From Bradyrhizobium sp. ARR65 (GTDB lineage Bacteria > Pseudomonadota > Alphaproteobacteria > Rhizobiales > Xanthobacteraceae): a stretch of 64,000 nt of DNA. The notes beneath the pieces are model-generated. The model was given only the letters and a program-made list of their open reading frames with translations. It did no database searches and was not told the origin of the DNA. Where the stretch lies: NCBI RefSeq assembly GCF_000472385.1, contig NZ_AWZU01000035.1, positions 1-64,000 on the forward strand. Direction: 5' to 3'. A program made the position numbers and the translations under genes. Positions 43,016-51,823 of this stretch are shown one piece after another; the first letter of the stretch is position 1; each line of letters begins with the position of its first letter.

Positions 43016-43291
43016 TCAGACCGCCTCGTGCTTGCGCAGATCGCGCGCGTGGTCGAAGCTGCTGGCCTGCAGGTCGGCTTCCGCGCTCGCCACCTCCGGG
43101 AGCGCGGCCTCGGCGAGAATTTCCTCGGTGACGTCTTCGACCGCGCGATCTGCGATCTCGTGAATGAAGCTGATATTCTTGTATTCGCCGGAGGCGATGC
43201 GCGCGATGACCTCGCGCCTTGTGATCTCGGGGTCGACTACGGCCTCACGGCCACGACGGCCATAGTCGATCATCACGACGAAATATTGCAT
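43016..43291 (-). CDS. Small protein of unknown function under possible S24-repressor control
   Basis: The 91-residue acidic protein begins MQYFVVMIDYGRRGREAVV and contains YKNISFIHEIADRAVEDVT. No family was recognised. An ATG at 43333 would add 14 residues. An ATTTCT-N7-AGAAAT palindrome lies just upstream (43335-43353) and shares an octamer with the repressor operator region at 44.1 kb. Position next to the repressor suggests a shared regulon. Confidence 0.6.
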   Translation of the reverse strand: MQYFVVMIDYGRRGREAVVDPEITRREVIARIASGEYKNISFIHEIADRAVEDVTEEILAEAALPEVASAEADLQASSFDHARDLRKHEAV

Positions 43292-43334
43292 GCGGCTATG
43301 AGTGCCTTCTGCGGAATCAAGCTTTGCGGTCATT

Positions 43335-43353
43335 ATTTCTGAAAATAAGAAAT
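43335..43353. promoter_or_regulatory. Operator-like palindrome upstream of the 43016-43291 gene
   Basis: ATTTCT (43335-43340) and AGAAAT (43348-43353) are inverted with 7 bp between. The octamer ATTTCTGA here matches, in complement, TCAGAAAT at 44141-44148 and 44174-44181, so the same regulator may bind all three. Confidence 0.5.
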
Positions 43354-43455
43354 CGATCAAGCGGAAAATTCGGAAAGTCGGAATCTGGCCATTGCGGACT
43401 CGTTTTCGGTCGAGCCCGCCGGGCGAATCAGCCCGTCTTTTCCCCGTGGTGCAGC

Positions 43456-44094
43456 TTACTTCTCCGCCGCGCGCACGCTTTGCGCCTTTGTCGCCTTGCG
43501 GGTACGGGCGGCGGCACGCGAACGCATCCGCTCGATCTGCGCCCGCGGCAGGGTCACGCAAATCTCGCCGATCCATTCGAGCTTGACGCCGTTGATCGGC
43601 TTGGCATTGAAGCTCGTCAGATTGACGAGAGTGGGGGATTTGCCGCGCTCGATCGTCTTCAGGTATCGCTCGCCGGTCTTCAGGCGTACTGCGGCCTCTT
43701 CGCCGTAGAAGCTCGTCAGCGGATGGCGCTGCTCGCGATAGACCACGATGACGTCGCCGCTTTCGTATTTCGGCAGCATGGAGTCACCGGCGACCTCGAA
43801 GGCGATGGTTTCCTCCGAGATCGGGAAAGGCAGTTCCACCTCGCCCAGCCCCTCCGGCGGAACCTGCTCGTTTTCCGGCTCGATCATGGCCCCGGCGCCG
43901 ATCCGGCCCATGATGGGCACCGAATTCAGCTCCAGATATTCCATAATCGGACCGATCTCGGAGGCCTTGATCAGGCGCTGACCGCCCAGGATTTCCGATA
44001 CGGCGCCGGGGCGGACGCCCATGGCGCGCGCAAGCCCGCCCTTGGTCTTGCCCGGCTTCTGCAGTCCCCGCTCAATCATTGCAACGTCCAGCAT
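43456..44094 (-). CDS. S24/LexA-like repressor with N-terminal helix-turn-helix
   Basis: The 212-residue protein has an N-terminal HTH (GGLARAMGVRPGAVSEILGG) and a C-terminal S24 peptidase-like domain: GDSMLPKYESGDVIVVYREQ with the nucleophile Ser105, and YLKTIER with Lys146. GRIGAGAMI (residues 64-71) has an Ala-Gly pair placed like the self-cleavage site of LexA and CI repressors. It may therefore be inactivated by DNA damage. The ATG at 44094 has an AAGGAG site. It diverges from gcrA; the intervening 145 nt contain operator-like repeats. The C-terminal tail is basic (RSRAAARTRKATK). Confidence 0.85.
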   Translation of the reverse strand: MLDVAMIERGLQKPGKTKGGLARAMGVRPGAVSEILGGQRLIKASEIGPIMEYLELNSVPIMGRIGAGAMIEPENEQVPPEGLGEVELPFPISEETIAFEVAGDSMLPKYESGDVIVVYREQRHPLTSFYGEEAAVRLKTGERYLKTIERGKSPTLVNLTSFNAKPINGVKLEWIGEICVTLPRAQIERMRSRAAARTRKATKAQSVRAAEK

Positions 44095-44111
44095 GGCATG
44101 ACTCCTTCCCG

Positions 44112-44181
44112 AATTTCCGAAAATATAGCAATTACGATTATCAGAAATCAAGCTTGACTTGTAATTCGGAATATCAGAAAT
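44112..44181. promoter_or_regulatory. Operator cluster between S24 repressor and gcrA
   Basis: TATCAGAAAT occurs twice (44139-44148 and 44172-44181), 33 bp or about three helical turns apart, each next to a TTCCGAA/TTCGGAA-type partner (ATTTCCGAAAAT near 44113, ATTCGGAAT near 44164). The AT-rich block stands out against GC-rich flanks and covers the start regions of both divergent genes. Confidence 0.6.
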
Positions 44182-44239
44182 TAACTTGCCTGAGCGCGAT
44201 TCCACCCGGGCGGGTCGGAGCGCCAAGAAAGGCAAGAAA

Positions 44240-44770
44240 ATGCAAGCAGACAATTGGGCGCCGGAACATTGCAAGGCGCTGCGTGACTACCTGGCTCTCG
44301 GCATGTCCTTTGCGGAGATCGCCCGCGAAATCAATGCGAAATTCGGAACGGCCTATACCCGCAACGCGACGATCGGCCGTAGCAAGCGCATGGGACTGGC
44401 CACTCCCAGGCGGCCCAAACGGGCGGCAAAGCCGGATGTCCACAAAGCGCGCAAGCCGCGCCAGCCCAAGATGACAGAGCCGCTTCAGCCTGTGGCGACG
44501 ACGGCGATCGTGCAGGAGCGGACGGCGCCCGCGAAGCTTCGCTGTGTGGGCATCAGCCCGCGGCTCGTATCGCTGGTCGATCTCGAGGCGTCCGACTGCC
44601 GTTACCCCTATGGTGGCGACAAGGACAATGAGCCGATCAGCTTCTGCGGCCATCCCACGCTTGCCGGATCATGCTATTGCGCGCCGCATTTTCACCTGAC
44701 GCGCGCGACCGAGGCGCAGCCCGAGCGGATCATCGGACCGGTCGTGCTGCGGCTCGTGCGGGCGGCATAA
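44240..44770 (+). CDS. gcrA: GcrA cell-cycle regulator homologue
   Basis: GcrA is an alphaproteobacterial transcription factor that binds methylated GANTC sites with sigma-70. The 176-residue protein has the N-terminal HTH WAPEHCKALRDYLALGMSFA then EIAREINAKFG and RNATIGRSKRMGL. Its C terminus has CRYPYG, FCGHP and CYCAPH, the usual Cys/His pattern for sigma-domain contact. The ATG at 44240 lies 145 nt from the divergent repressor and downstream of operator-like repeats. Whether it is the main GcrA or a paralogue is unknown. Confidence 0.88.
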   Translation: MQADNWAPEHCKALRDYLALGMSFAEIAREINAKFGTAYTRNATIGRSKRMGLATPRRPKRAAKPDVHKARKPRQPKMTEPLQPVATTAIVQERTAPAKLRCVGISPRLVSLVDLEASDCRYPYGGDKDNEPISFCGHPTLAGSCYCAPHFHLTRATEAQPERIIGPVVLRLVRAA

Positions 44771-44817
44771 CGGCTTTCGCCGGTCCCATCATCCATTCTC
44801 GGAACAAACAGGAGGCA

Positions 44818-45435
44818 ATGGTGGCGAGAGCCAAGCGTAACAGGTCCTATCGGCTCGCGAAAATGTACGATCGACGGGCTCGCGACCTGCCGCCCAACGC
44901 GGAGGTCGCAACCGTCGAAGTGGACGATCCCTTTGCGCTGCGTCCGGGCGAGAAGATCGTCGCCTTGCGCTCGATCCGCAACGATCCGCTGGGCCGGCTG
45001 CATTCGCATCGCCAGATCGATGAGGCGCAGTATCAGGGCGGCCGCGCATTCCAGAATGATTGGGAACGAGCAGAGCGCGGGCCGCAGGCGGTCGATCCGA
45101 GTCGCGAATATGTCGATGGCGCCCAGATGCGCGAGGCGATCACGGAAAGCCAGCGCGAGGCGGTGCTGCGGCTCAACCGTTGCGAACGCGAGCTCGGCGC
45201 CGACGGCTCGGCGCTGGTCCATGATGTCCTGGTCCAGGGCATGACCATGGAGCAGGTCGGACAGCGGCGCGGTGTGAAGAGCCAGCGCTGGAACGACTAT
45301 TTCGCGCGGCGCTTCAAGGAATGCCTCGACAGGCTGGCGCTGATCTACGGTTTTGCGACCGAAAAGAACAGTCGCGGTCGGCGCGTCCTTAAAAAAAGTC
45401 CAAGGGACGTCGCCAAGCGAATCCTGAACCCCTGA
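44818..45435 (+). CDS. Basic protein of unknown function, phage-like or DUF6456-like region
   Basis: The 205-residue protein starts MVARAKRNRSYRLAKMYDRR with an excellent ACAGGAGGCA site. Residues 115-165 (LNRCERELGADGSALVHDVL, then GMTMEQVGQRRGVKS) look like a helix-turn-helix found in DUF6456-type or phage-derived alphaproteobacterial proteins. The tail is basic. It follows gcrA by 47 nt on the same strand and may be co-regulated. DNA binding is inferred. Confidence 0.6.
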   Translation: MVARAKRNRSYRLAKMYDRRARDLPPNAEVATVEVDDPFALRPGEKIVALRSIRNDPLGRLHSHRQIDEAQYQGGRAFQNDWERAERGPQAVDPSREYVDGAQMREAITESQREAVLRLNRCERELGADGSALVHDVLVQGMTMEQVGQRRGVKSQRWNDYFARRFKECLDRLALIYGFATEKNSRGRRVLKKSPRDVAKRILNP

Positions 45436-45485
45436 GCTTCGTACAGCGTTCGCCGTGCCTCGACGGTACGGCGGACGTTGCCCTG

Positions 45486-45866
45486 TCAATGCTGGCTCGA
45501 AGTCTGGTCCTGATGCGATTGGCTGAAGTGCGTGGCATCATAGTGCAGCCAAAGATCGAGCATTGCCAGAAAGGCCACAACGACGCCGATGCCGATGCTG
45601 AAGTGCATCGCGCGGGTGTGGGCAAATCCCAATAGCCACGGCGACGCGATCAACCAAAGGCCGAGCAGGAAGTTGGCCCATTCTTCCCAATCTTTATAGG
45701 CGATGATCGCCGCCAGCGAGACCACCGCGATAACCGCGCCGCTCGCCAACAAGTCGAACTTCCCCGGCGCATTGGTCAATCTGAAAAGCCAGGGCGAAAC
45801 GATCAACACTGCCGCGAGCAGCAGATTGTACATATCCAAGACGGATTCGCGCTGCCATTTCCTCAT
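45486..45866 (-). CDS. SPW-repeat membrane protein
   Basis: The 126-residue protein has four predicted spans arranged as two SPW repeats (VSPWLFRLTN and ASPWLLGFAH). The SPW family is widespread and uncharacterised. The ATG at 45866 follows a GGAGGAG site. It is a single gene downstream of, and convergent with, the 44818-45435 gene. Confidence 0.82.
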   Translation of the reverse strand: MRKWQRESVLDMYNLLLAAVLIVSPWLFRLTNAPGKFDLLASGAVIAVVSLAAIIAYKDWEEWANFLLGLWLIASPWLLGFAHTRAMHFSIGIGVVVAFLAMLDLWLHYDATHFSQSHQDQTSSQH

Positions 45867-45984
45867 GGACACGATCTCCTCCGTGTGTGTGGACTGAAGG
45901 AAACGAACCGTCGTCCGGCGAGTTCCCGTGAGGAACCTGCGCTCAGATAGACTTTCGTTGAGATAGGATTGGGATGCGTTGCAC

Positions 45985-48345
45985 CTAAAAGGACGGGCCG
46001 GCGGTAAAGTTGAACGGCTGCACCACGTCATAACCGGCCTTGCTGAGCGGCGCCGCGTAGCTCGCCGTGAGCGCGCCGAAGGGCGAGGCCCAGGTCAGGC
46101 CGACACCAACCGACGAGCGGATGATATTGGCATTCGCGATCTGCGCGGTCTGGCCGGAGAAGGTGGTTGGTCCCTTGTAGCCGAAGACGCTGCCGGCATC
46201 GACAAAGGCCGAAGCTCTCAAACCGTATTCATCGGGCACGCCGGGAATGCCGCTCTGCAATTCGGCGGTGGTGGCCCAGTACATGCTGCCCCCGACATTA
46301 TCCATGGTCGAGCCAGGCGTCAGGTCACGGGGACCAAAGCCATTCGGGGCAAAGCCGCGCACCATGCTGGGGCCTCCAAAAAAGCTGTTCATCAGCGGCA
46401 CCTGCTGCCCGCCCCAGCCCGTGATGTAGCCGCCTTGACCGCGGACCATCGCCACGAGGTCGCTGCCAAGCGACTGGTAGTAGCGAACGTCCTCCGAGGT
46501 TCGCAGGAATTTGACGTCCCCGCCCAGTCCCGCAAGATCCTGGCGTAGCTGCGAGTTGAAGCCGCTGGTCGGCATCTTGTTATTGTCGAGCGAGTTGTAG
46601 GTCACGGTATCGCCGACCGCCGAGACGAGCTGCGGCCCGGCTGCCGCAGCCTGCCGGACAGGCAGGGACACGGTCGCGGCCGAGGTGCCCGGCGCAAGCG
46701 TGACGTTCTGGTCGTAGAGCGAATAGCGCCACAGCGCGCTGGTCTGTTCGGTGATCGGCGTGCCCAGTGAGAGGTTCATGCCGTAGGTATTGCTGCCGTA
46801 GGACTGGTAAGGGCTGGAAAAGGCCTGACGGTAGAATAGCTCGCCTCCTCCGGAGACATGATTGCCGAAGAGGTCGGGATCGGTGGCCGAGAGGTTGGCG
46901 CCTTGCGCATATTGACCGTAGCTCACTGAGGCCTGAACGATATCGCCCGTGCCATAGAAATTGCGGTCGCCGATTTTGACCTCGCCCAGCCAGCCGTCGG
47001 TCGTGGAGTAGCCGCCTGAAATGGAAAAGTCGCCTGTCGCCTGATCGTCGGCCTCGACGTCGAGCACCACACGGTCGGACGTCGAGCCCGGCCTCGTCGT
47101 GATCTTGACCGTCTTAAAGTAGTTCAGGTTCTTCAGCCGCCGCTCGGCGCGATCGATCAGGGCCCTGTTGTAGGCGTCGCCCTCGGCAATGTCGAACTCG
47201 CGCCGGATGACATAGTCACGGGTACGCGTATTGCCGTGAATTTCGATGCGCTCGATATAGGTTCGCTCTCCCTCATCGATGACGAACGCCACATCGATTT
47301 TCCGTGCTTCCGCATTCCGCATCATGCGAGGCGCCGCATGCGCGAAGGGATAGCCGAGCTTTGCCATTTCGATGGAAAGCGCCTCGCTGGTCCTATCCAG
47401 CGCGCTGCCGTCGAAGACCACGCCGCTGCGCGCTACCAAGAGGCGATTGAGCTTGTCGCTGTTCAGCCCCGGCACGTTCGAGGCGATGCTGATGTCGCCG
47501 AAATTGTAGAGCTGTCCCTCGTCGATGGTAAAGTTGACGATGAAGCCTTTGATCGTTGGATCGTATTCCGCGCGCGCATCCGTCACGCTCGCATCCGCGT
47601 AGCCGTGATTGCGGTAGTAGTTTCGCAATCGCTCGCGATCGTCATTGATGCGGTCGGGATCATACACGTCGGCGCCGGTCAAAAGCGTAATCAGAGATGA
47701 TGCCGACGTGTTGATGACGGCCTTGAGCTGTCGGTCGCCGAAGGCGTGATTGCCGACGAAGATGATCCGCTTCACCGGGGTCTTCTTGCCTTCATTGATC
47801 GTGTAGACGAGATCGACCCGGTCGTTGCCGCGGTCGATGACCTCCGGTACGACCGTGACATCATCGCGTCCTTTGTGCCGGTAGGCATCCAGGATCCGTC
47901 CGACATCCGCCTGCACCATCGCCCGCTGCAGTGAGCCGCGTGCTTTGGATTGGACGAGCCCAGAGAGGTCCTCGTCCTTGATCTTCTTGTTGCCCTCGAA
48001 CGCGACACGTTCGAGTACCTTCGCTTCGGTGAGATGGACGACCAGCCGGTTGCCCGCGCGTTCGATCCTCACGTCGTCGAAGAGGCCGGTTGCGATCAGC
48101 GCCTTCAGCGCCGCGTCGCGCGCCATCTCATCGTACCGCCCTTCGGCGTTGGGGTGGAAATAGGAGCGGACGGTATCCGCGTCGATCCGGCGATTGCCTT
48201 CGACGGTAATAACGTCAGGCGCAGCACTGCTGCTCTCGGCCGAGGCGGCCGGCAAAACGCTCGCGGCCAGCGCTGCGCCAATAGCCGCTGCCGCGGCCAG
48301 CGAAGAGCGATATCGCCGGCCGGCAGCTTTACCTCTACTCGTCAC
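45985..48345 (-). CDS. bamA: BamA-type outer-membrane assembly factor (Omp85), probable paralogue
   Basis: BamA folds beta-barrels into the outer membrane. The 786-residue protein (GTG start at 48345, GGCGGGAC upstream) has a signal peptide (LAAAAAIGAALAASVLPAAS) and five POTRA domains from about residue 40 to 430. A 16-strand barrel follows, with the loop-6 VRGFAPNGFGPR motif, ending in Phe (NFTAGPSF). An ATG at 48492 would add 49 residues of non-signal sequence. The gene is not beside rseP, lpxD or fabZ, where the housekeeping bamA normally lies, so this is likely a second copy. Confidence 0.88.
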   Translation of the reverse strand: MTSRGKAAGRRYRSSLAAAAAIGAALAASVLPAASAESSSAAPDVITVEGNRRIDADTVRSYFHPNAEGRYDEMARDAALKALIATGLFDDVRIERAGNRLVVHLTEAKVLERVAFEGNKKIKDEDLSGLVQSKARGSLQRAMVQADVGRILDAYRHKGRDDVTVVPEVIDRGNDRVDLVYTINEGKKTPVKRIIFVGNHAFGDRQLKAVINTSASSLITLLTGADVYDPDRINDDRERLRNYYRNHGYADASVTDARAEYDPTIKGFIVNFTIDEGQLYNFGDISIASNVPGLNSDKLNRLLVARSGVVFDGSALDRTSEALSIEMAKLGYPFAHAAPRMMRNAEARKIDVAFVIDEGERTYIERIEIHGNTRTRDYVIRREFDIAEGDAYNRALIDRAERRLKNLNYFKTVKITTRPGSTSDRVVLDVEADDQATGDFSISGGYSTTDGWLGEVKIGDRNFYGTGDIVQASVSYGQYAQGANLSATDPDLFGNHVSGGGELFYRQAFSSPYQSYGSNTYGMNLSLGTPITEQTSALWRYSLYDQNVTLAPGTSAATVSLPVRQAAAAGPQLVSAVGDTVTYNSLDNNKMPTSGFNSQLRQDLAGLGGDVKFLRTSEDVRYYQSLGSDLVAMVRGQGGYITGWGGQQVPLMNSFFGGPSMVRGFAPNGFGPRDLTPGSTMDNVGGSMYWATTAELQSGIPGVPDEYGLRASAFVDAGSVFGYKGPTTFSGQTAQIANANIIRSSVGVGLTWASPFGALTASYAAPLSKAGYDVVQPFNFTAGPSF

Positions 48346-48583
48346 GTCCCGCCTGTCCCATACCTGACGGGCCGGATCGAATTGCGTGCACCGGGCGAAA
48401 GAATGTCGGAGGCGGGGAGAGTTGCGGGCAATGTAGCCGCCGCCACAATTTCGACGCAACGCCGGACCGTCCGCTCCCCAAAACATTCGCATAGCTGCTC
48501 CAAATGCCCCTTAGCCAAACGGCAGGCGGGTTCGCGGTTTTCGACCCTCTTTTCACGACCGCGAATGCGTCGTGGAGCGTCAC

Positions 48584-49636
48584 ATGCGTATCGCAGCCCT
48601 CGCAGCTATCCTGTTAACCCTGACCCAGTCGGTATCTGCCGCGGTCGCGCCGAACATCGATCCGCGCGCTTCGCTCAGCGTGGTCCAGCAATGGATCTAC
48701 AACTATCGCGCCAAGCCGGATTACGCCCATGTGCCGGCGGCGGTACGCGTGCTGTTTCATTCGCAGACCTTCAGGGAGCCGGAGAACGCCGGCATCTATC
48801 TTGGCTTCATTGCAGGCGCGATCGGATCGAATCCGGCCAAGGCCGAACAGCTTGTCAACAGCTTCTTCCCTGTGCCGCCCGAGGACGAATGGGTGATCGT
48901 CCGCGCCATCGCTTATTCGGGATTACCGGACTGGCGCAATCTCCTGCGCAAGGTCGAGCCGAAGATGCCGGGGCGGCGCGTGATGATCGACGCTTATCTG
49001 TCGGCCAAGTTGCCGACGCTGTCCGAGATCCCGCTCGAAGAGAAGAAGCCCGGCGCGCTCGACAAGCTGCGCGCCGTCTTCACCAAAAATCCCTTCAAGA
49101 AGGAAGAAAAGAAGATCGACATGACGCTCAGCTATGCCGGCAATCAGGATTTGCTGGACACGCTATGGGGCTATTATTTTGCGACCGGCTCGCATCTGCC
49201 GATCCTGCGCATCATGCAGATGCTGCCCTGGTCCAAGAGCCGCGACACCGTCGACAAGCTGACCGTCGGCAGCATGGCGCGGTATACATTGGCAAGCTAT
49301 GCGGTTCGCGACGCAGAGCTGCGCGAGTTTCTGCGCAGCGAATTGCCCAACCAGCCGGCGCCGATCAAGGAACCGCTCGCCGAAGTCATCGAAGCGGCCG
49401 ATACCGTGCAACTCGCGGCCGTGCGCAAGGACGCGCTCGCAGCCGTGGAAGAGCTCAAGACCAAGGGATCGGATGCGCGGCGCAACGTCAATTTCTGGGG
49501 TCAGGTCGGCGTCGGCGCGGTGGCGCTCGGCTGCGTGTCGGCAGCAGCGTTGGGTGCTGTCGCGGTCGGCATTCCCTGCGTGATTGGCGGTTCCGCTTCG
49601 CAGGGACTGTTGTCATTCTGGGAAAAGCAGCAGTGA
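48584..49636 (+). CDS. Secreted or inner-membrane protein of unknown function
   Basis: The 350-residue protein has a signal peptide (MRIAALAAILLTLTQSVSAA) and a helical body, perhaps TPR-like in places (YNYRAKPDYAHVPAAVRVLF). A C-terminal hydrophobic stretch (VGAVALGCVSAAALGAVAVG) could anchor it. The ATG at 48584 has a TGGAGCG site. It is divergent from the BamA paralogue with about 240 nt between, so a shared envelope role is possible but unproven. I do not recognise the family. Confidence 0.6.
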   Translation: MRIAALAAILLTLTQSVSAAVAPNIDPRASLSVVQQWIYNYRAKPDYAHVPAAVRVLFHSQTFREPENAGIYLGFIAGAIGSNPAKAEQLVNSFFPVPPEDEWVIVRAIAYSGLPDWRNLLRKVEPKMPGRRVMIDAYLSAKLPTLSEIPLEEKKPGALDKLRAVFTKNPFKKEEKKIDMTLSYAGNQDLLDTLWGYYFATGSHLPILRIMQMLPWSKSRDTVDKLTVGSMARYTLASYAVRDAELREFLRSELPNQPAPIKEPLAEVIEAADTVQLAAVRKDALAAVEELKTKGSDARRNVNFWGQVGVGAVALGCVSAAALGAVAVGIPCVIGGSASQGLLSFWEKQQ

Positions 49637-49692
49637 TGCCGGCGCAGGTCTACTAGGAGCAGCAACCGCCCTTCACGTGTTATTATGGTGGT

Positions 49693-50370
49693 ATGGCTTC
49701 ACTGCACAAGAGAGCGTTGGCCGGGCTTGCGATCCTCTTCCTGGTAATGGCCTTCCTGCTCTTCGGAGCTGCGGGCACGCTGCGTTACTGGCAAGGATGG
49801 GCCTTCCTGGCCTGCTATTTCGCGGCGTCAATCGCGATCACCTTCTATCTGGTATGGAAGGATCCGGCGCTCTTGGCGCGGCGGATGCGTGGAGGGCCTT
49901 TTGCCGAAGAGGAGCCGGCACAGAGGGTCATCATGTCTCTTGCCTCGCTCGGATTCATTGCTCTGATCGTTTTGCCAGGGCTCGATCATCGTTTGGGGTG
50001 GTCCCACGTGCCGCCTGCCGCGGTTGTCGCCGGCAACTTGCTCGTTCTGCTCGGCTGGCTCGGCATTTTCGTCGTGTTCAGGGAAAACAGCTTTAGCTCC
50101 GCAAGAATCGAACTTGCCGCCGACCAGCGGGTGATATCGACGGGTCCATACGCGTGGGTTCGGCATCCGATGTATGCGATGGCCTTGCTCATGCTGCTCG
50201 GCATGCCGATCGCGCTCGGTTCGTGGTGGGGCGTTCTCATCGTTGTTGCGATTGTGCCGGCGCTGGTGTGGCGGCTCATCGACGAGGAGCGATTTCTGGC
50301 TCGAAATCTGCCGGGCTACTCAGAGTATCGGGACAGGGTCCGTTACCGCCTGCTGCCCGGGATCTGGTAA
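49693..50370 (+). CDS. Isoprenylcysteine carboxyl methyltransferase-like membrane protein
   Basis: The 225-residue protein has about five spans and the ICMT/PEMT-like SAM-binding tail GPYAWVRHPMYAMALLMLLG then WRLIDEERFL and LPGYSEYRDRVRYRLLPGIW. Such bacterial enzymes methylate unknown lipids or small molecules. The ATG at 49693 lies 57 nt after the previous gene without a clear site. Confidence 0.85.
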   Translation: MASLHKRALAGLAILFLVMAFLLFGAAGTLRYWQGWAFLACYFAASIAITFYLVWKDPALLARRMRGGPFAEEEPAQRVIMSLASLGFIALIVLPGLDHRLGWSHVPPAAVVAGNLLVLLGWLGIFVVFRENSFSSARIELAADQRVISTGPYAWVRHPMYAMALLMLLGMPIALGSWWGVLIVVAIVPALVWRLIDEERFLARNLPGYSEYRDRVRYRLLPGIW

Positions 50371-50578
50371 GACCCGAAAAAAGTGCAGCGGCGAAGCATC
50401 GCGCGGATCATTCGCAATATCCGGGCGCATGCCAGCGCGCGTGTGGTGAAGGCCTTGCAGCCTCCAGCCTGCCGTGGAAATCGTTCCTTGCCCCAATTCC
50501 GATGATCAGCGAAGCTTTTGGGGCAAGCGCCGGCCCGAACCGCTATAACTTGGGTATTGCGCGAAGCTGTGAGGGCCG

Positions 50579-51016
50579 ATGAAATGGGGCATGGGTGGCC
50601 GTAGCCGAGTTCGCATCTTTGGCAATCGTATCCGGGGCGCGCGGATCGGCTTGCAACGCGCGCGTGAGCGGGCTGCACAGGCGGCGCGCGAGGCGGATGC
50701 CGCCGAATGCCTGCTCTGGTCGGCGCAGATGGAAGGGTTTGGCGGACCGGCGCAGCCTTCTCCGACCATCGGGCAATGCCTTAACGCCGGCTACCGCTGG
50801 TTGGAGGTAATGTGCCATCGCTGCGAAACTCGTGCCAGTCTGCCGCTGGACACCATCCGCCGCCCGCCGGATACGCCGATCTGGAAATTGGAAGCCGCGC
50901 TCAAGTGCCGATCCTGCCGGACGGCGCATTATGCCCCGCGGGTCCACATGATCAGGCTGACGAAAGAACAGAAGATCGCCCCTTATCCCTGGGTTCATCC
51001 CGATGATGACCGCTAG
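50579..51016 (+). CDS. Zinc-ribbon-like protein of unknown function
   Basis: The 145-residue protein has a basic N terminus (RIRGARIGLQRARERAAQAA) and two Cys pairs, CHRC (near residue 79) and CRSC (near residue 110), that could bind one zinc ion. The TIGQCLNAGYRWLEVMCHRC stretch suggests a small metal-binding regulator. The ATG at 50579 follows TGTGAGGGCC. No family was recognised. The upstream 208 nt contain nothing I can name. Confidence 0.55.
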   Translation: MKWGMGGRSRVRIFGNRIRGARIGLQRARERAAQAAREADAAECLLWSAQMEGFGGPAQPSPTIGQCLNAGYRWLEVMCHRCETRASLPLDTIRRPPDTPIWKLEAALKCRSCRTAHYAPRVHMIRLTKEQKIAPYPWVHPDDDR

Positions 51017-51106
51017 CTTGAGTTGGCCGCCCAGGTGTGGGCTCGATGTGGAGATGAATTCCTGGACCAACGTGATACGGATTACTCGAAGATTGGAGGA
51101 GCGACC

Positions 51107-51448
51107 ATGGCTGAATCAAAATTGGAAGTACCTGCCGAATTGCGTGAATTGGCCGAGAAGACAATCGACCAGGCGGAAAGAGCCTTCGAGCTGTTTTTCG
51201 ACGCGGCGAGCAAATCGATATCCTCGATCCCCGGCGCGGGCACCGAGGTTTCCAAGCAGGCCCTGTCCTTCACCGAACAGAACATGAAGTCCGCGTTCGA
51301 CCATGCAAGAAAGCTCATCTACGCGACCGACCTTCAGGAAGCTATGCGCATTCAGTCGGAATTCTTGCGGACCCAGTTCACCAATGCGGGCGAGCACATG
51401 CGCGAGATCACGGGCAAGGTCATGTCCGCAGGCAAAGGAAAATCATAG
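51107..51448 (+). CDS. Phasin family protein
   Basis: The 113-residue amphipathic helical protein matches the phasin family that coats polyhydroxybutyrate granules: ELREQ-like ELRELAEKTIDQAERAFELF and MRIQSEFLRTQFTNAGEHMR. Helices run across most of its length. The ATG at 51107 has a TTGGAGGAG site. It suggests PHB storage, common in Bradyrhizobium; no phb genes lie adjacent. Confidence 0.88.
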   Translation: MAESKLEVPAELRELAEKTIDQAERAFELFFDAASKSISSIPGAGTEVSKQALSFTEQNMKSAFDHARKLIYATDLQEAMRIQSEFLRTQFTNAGEHMREITGKVMSAGKGKS

Positions 51449-51502
51449 GCCGCTCCGTCTGCCGCTCGCGCGCCGGCGGCGACTGCACTTGACGTTGCCG
51501 AT

Positions 51503-51823
51503 CTACTTGCGCAGCGAGCCGATATAGGCGGCAATATCCGCCGCCTCGGTCCGGCTCAGTGGGAAGTTCGGCATCTTGGGATGGGGATCGAGCAGGAAGA
51601 AGGCGACCTTCTCCGGCGTGAAATCCGTTTTGGCTGCGATTTCGGTAAAGGAAAGTACGTCAGCGTTGGCTTGCTTCTGAGCGCCTTCCACGAGGTGACA
51701 GGTGGCGCACCAGCGCCTTGCGAGATCGGCGCCGTGGTCGGCATCGGCCGCGATCGCCGGCATGGCGCCGATTCCTGCAGCTGCAATGATCAAGATCCGG
51801 ATGTTTGCCAAACCTGCTCGCAC
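51503..51823 (-). CDS. Periplasmic class I c-type cytochrome
   Basis: The 106-residue protein has a GTG start at 51823 with GGGAG upstream, a signal peptide (ILIIAAAGIGAMPAIA), one heme site CATCH (39-43) and a likely Met ligand in KMPNFPLS (Met84). It is a small single-heme electron carrier of the cytochrome c family. Its redox partner is not evident. Longer in-frame starts (51886, 51961) lack signal character. Confidence 0.85.
   Translation of the reverse strand: MRAGLANIRILIIAAAGIGAMPAIAADADHGADLARRWCATCHLVEGAQKQANADVLSFTEIAAKTDFTPEKVAFFLLDPHPKMPNFPLSRTEAADIAAYIGSLRK

Noticed and set aside
43456..45435. Prophage remnant
   Set aside because: A repressor and a phage-like protein are present, but there is no integrase, structural or lysis gene and GcrA is a normal chromosomal regulator.
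47950..49656. 568-codon plus-strand frame
   Set aside because: First part is antisense to the BamA paralogue and the rest is a shifted frame of the 48584-49636 gene.
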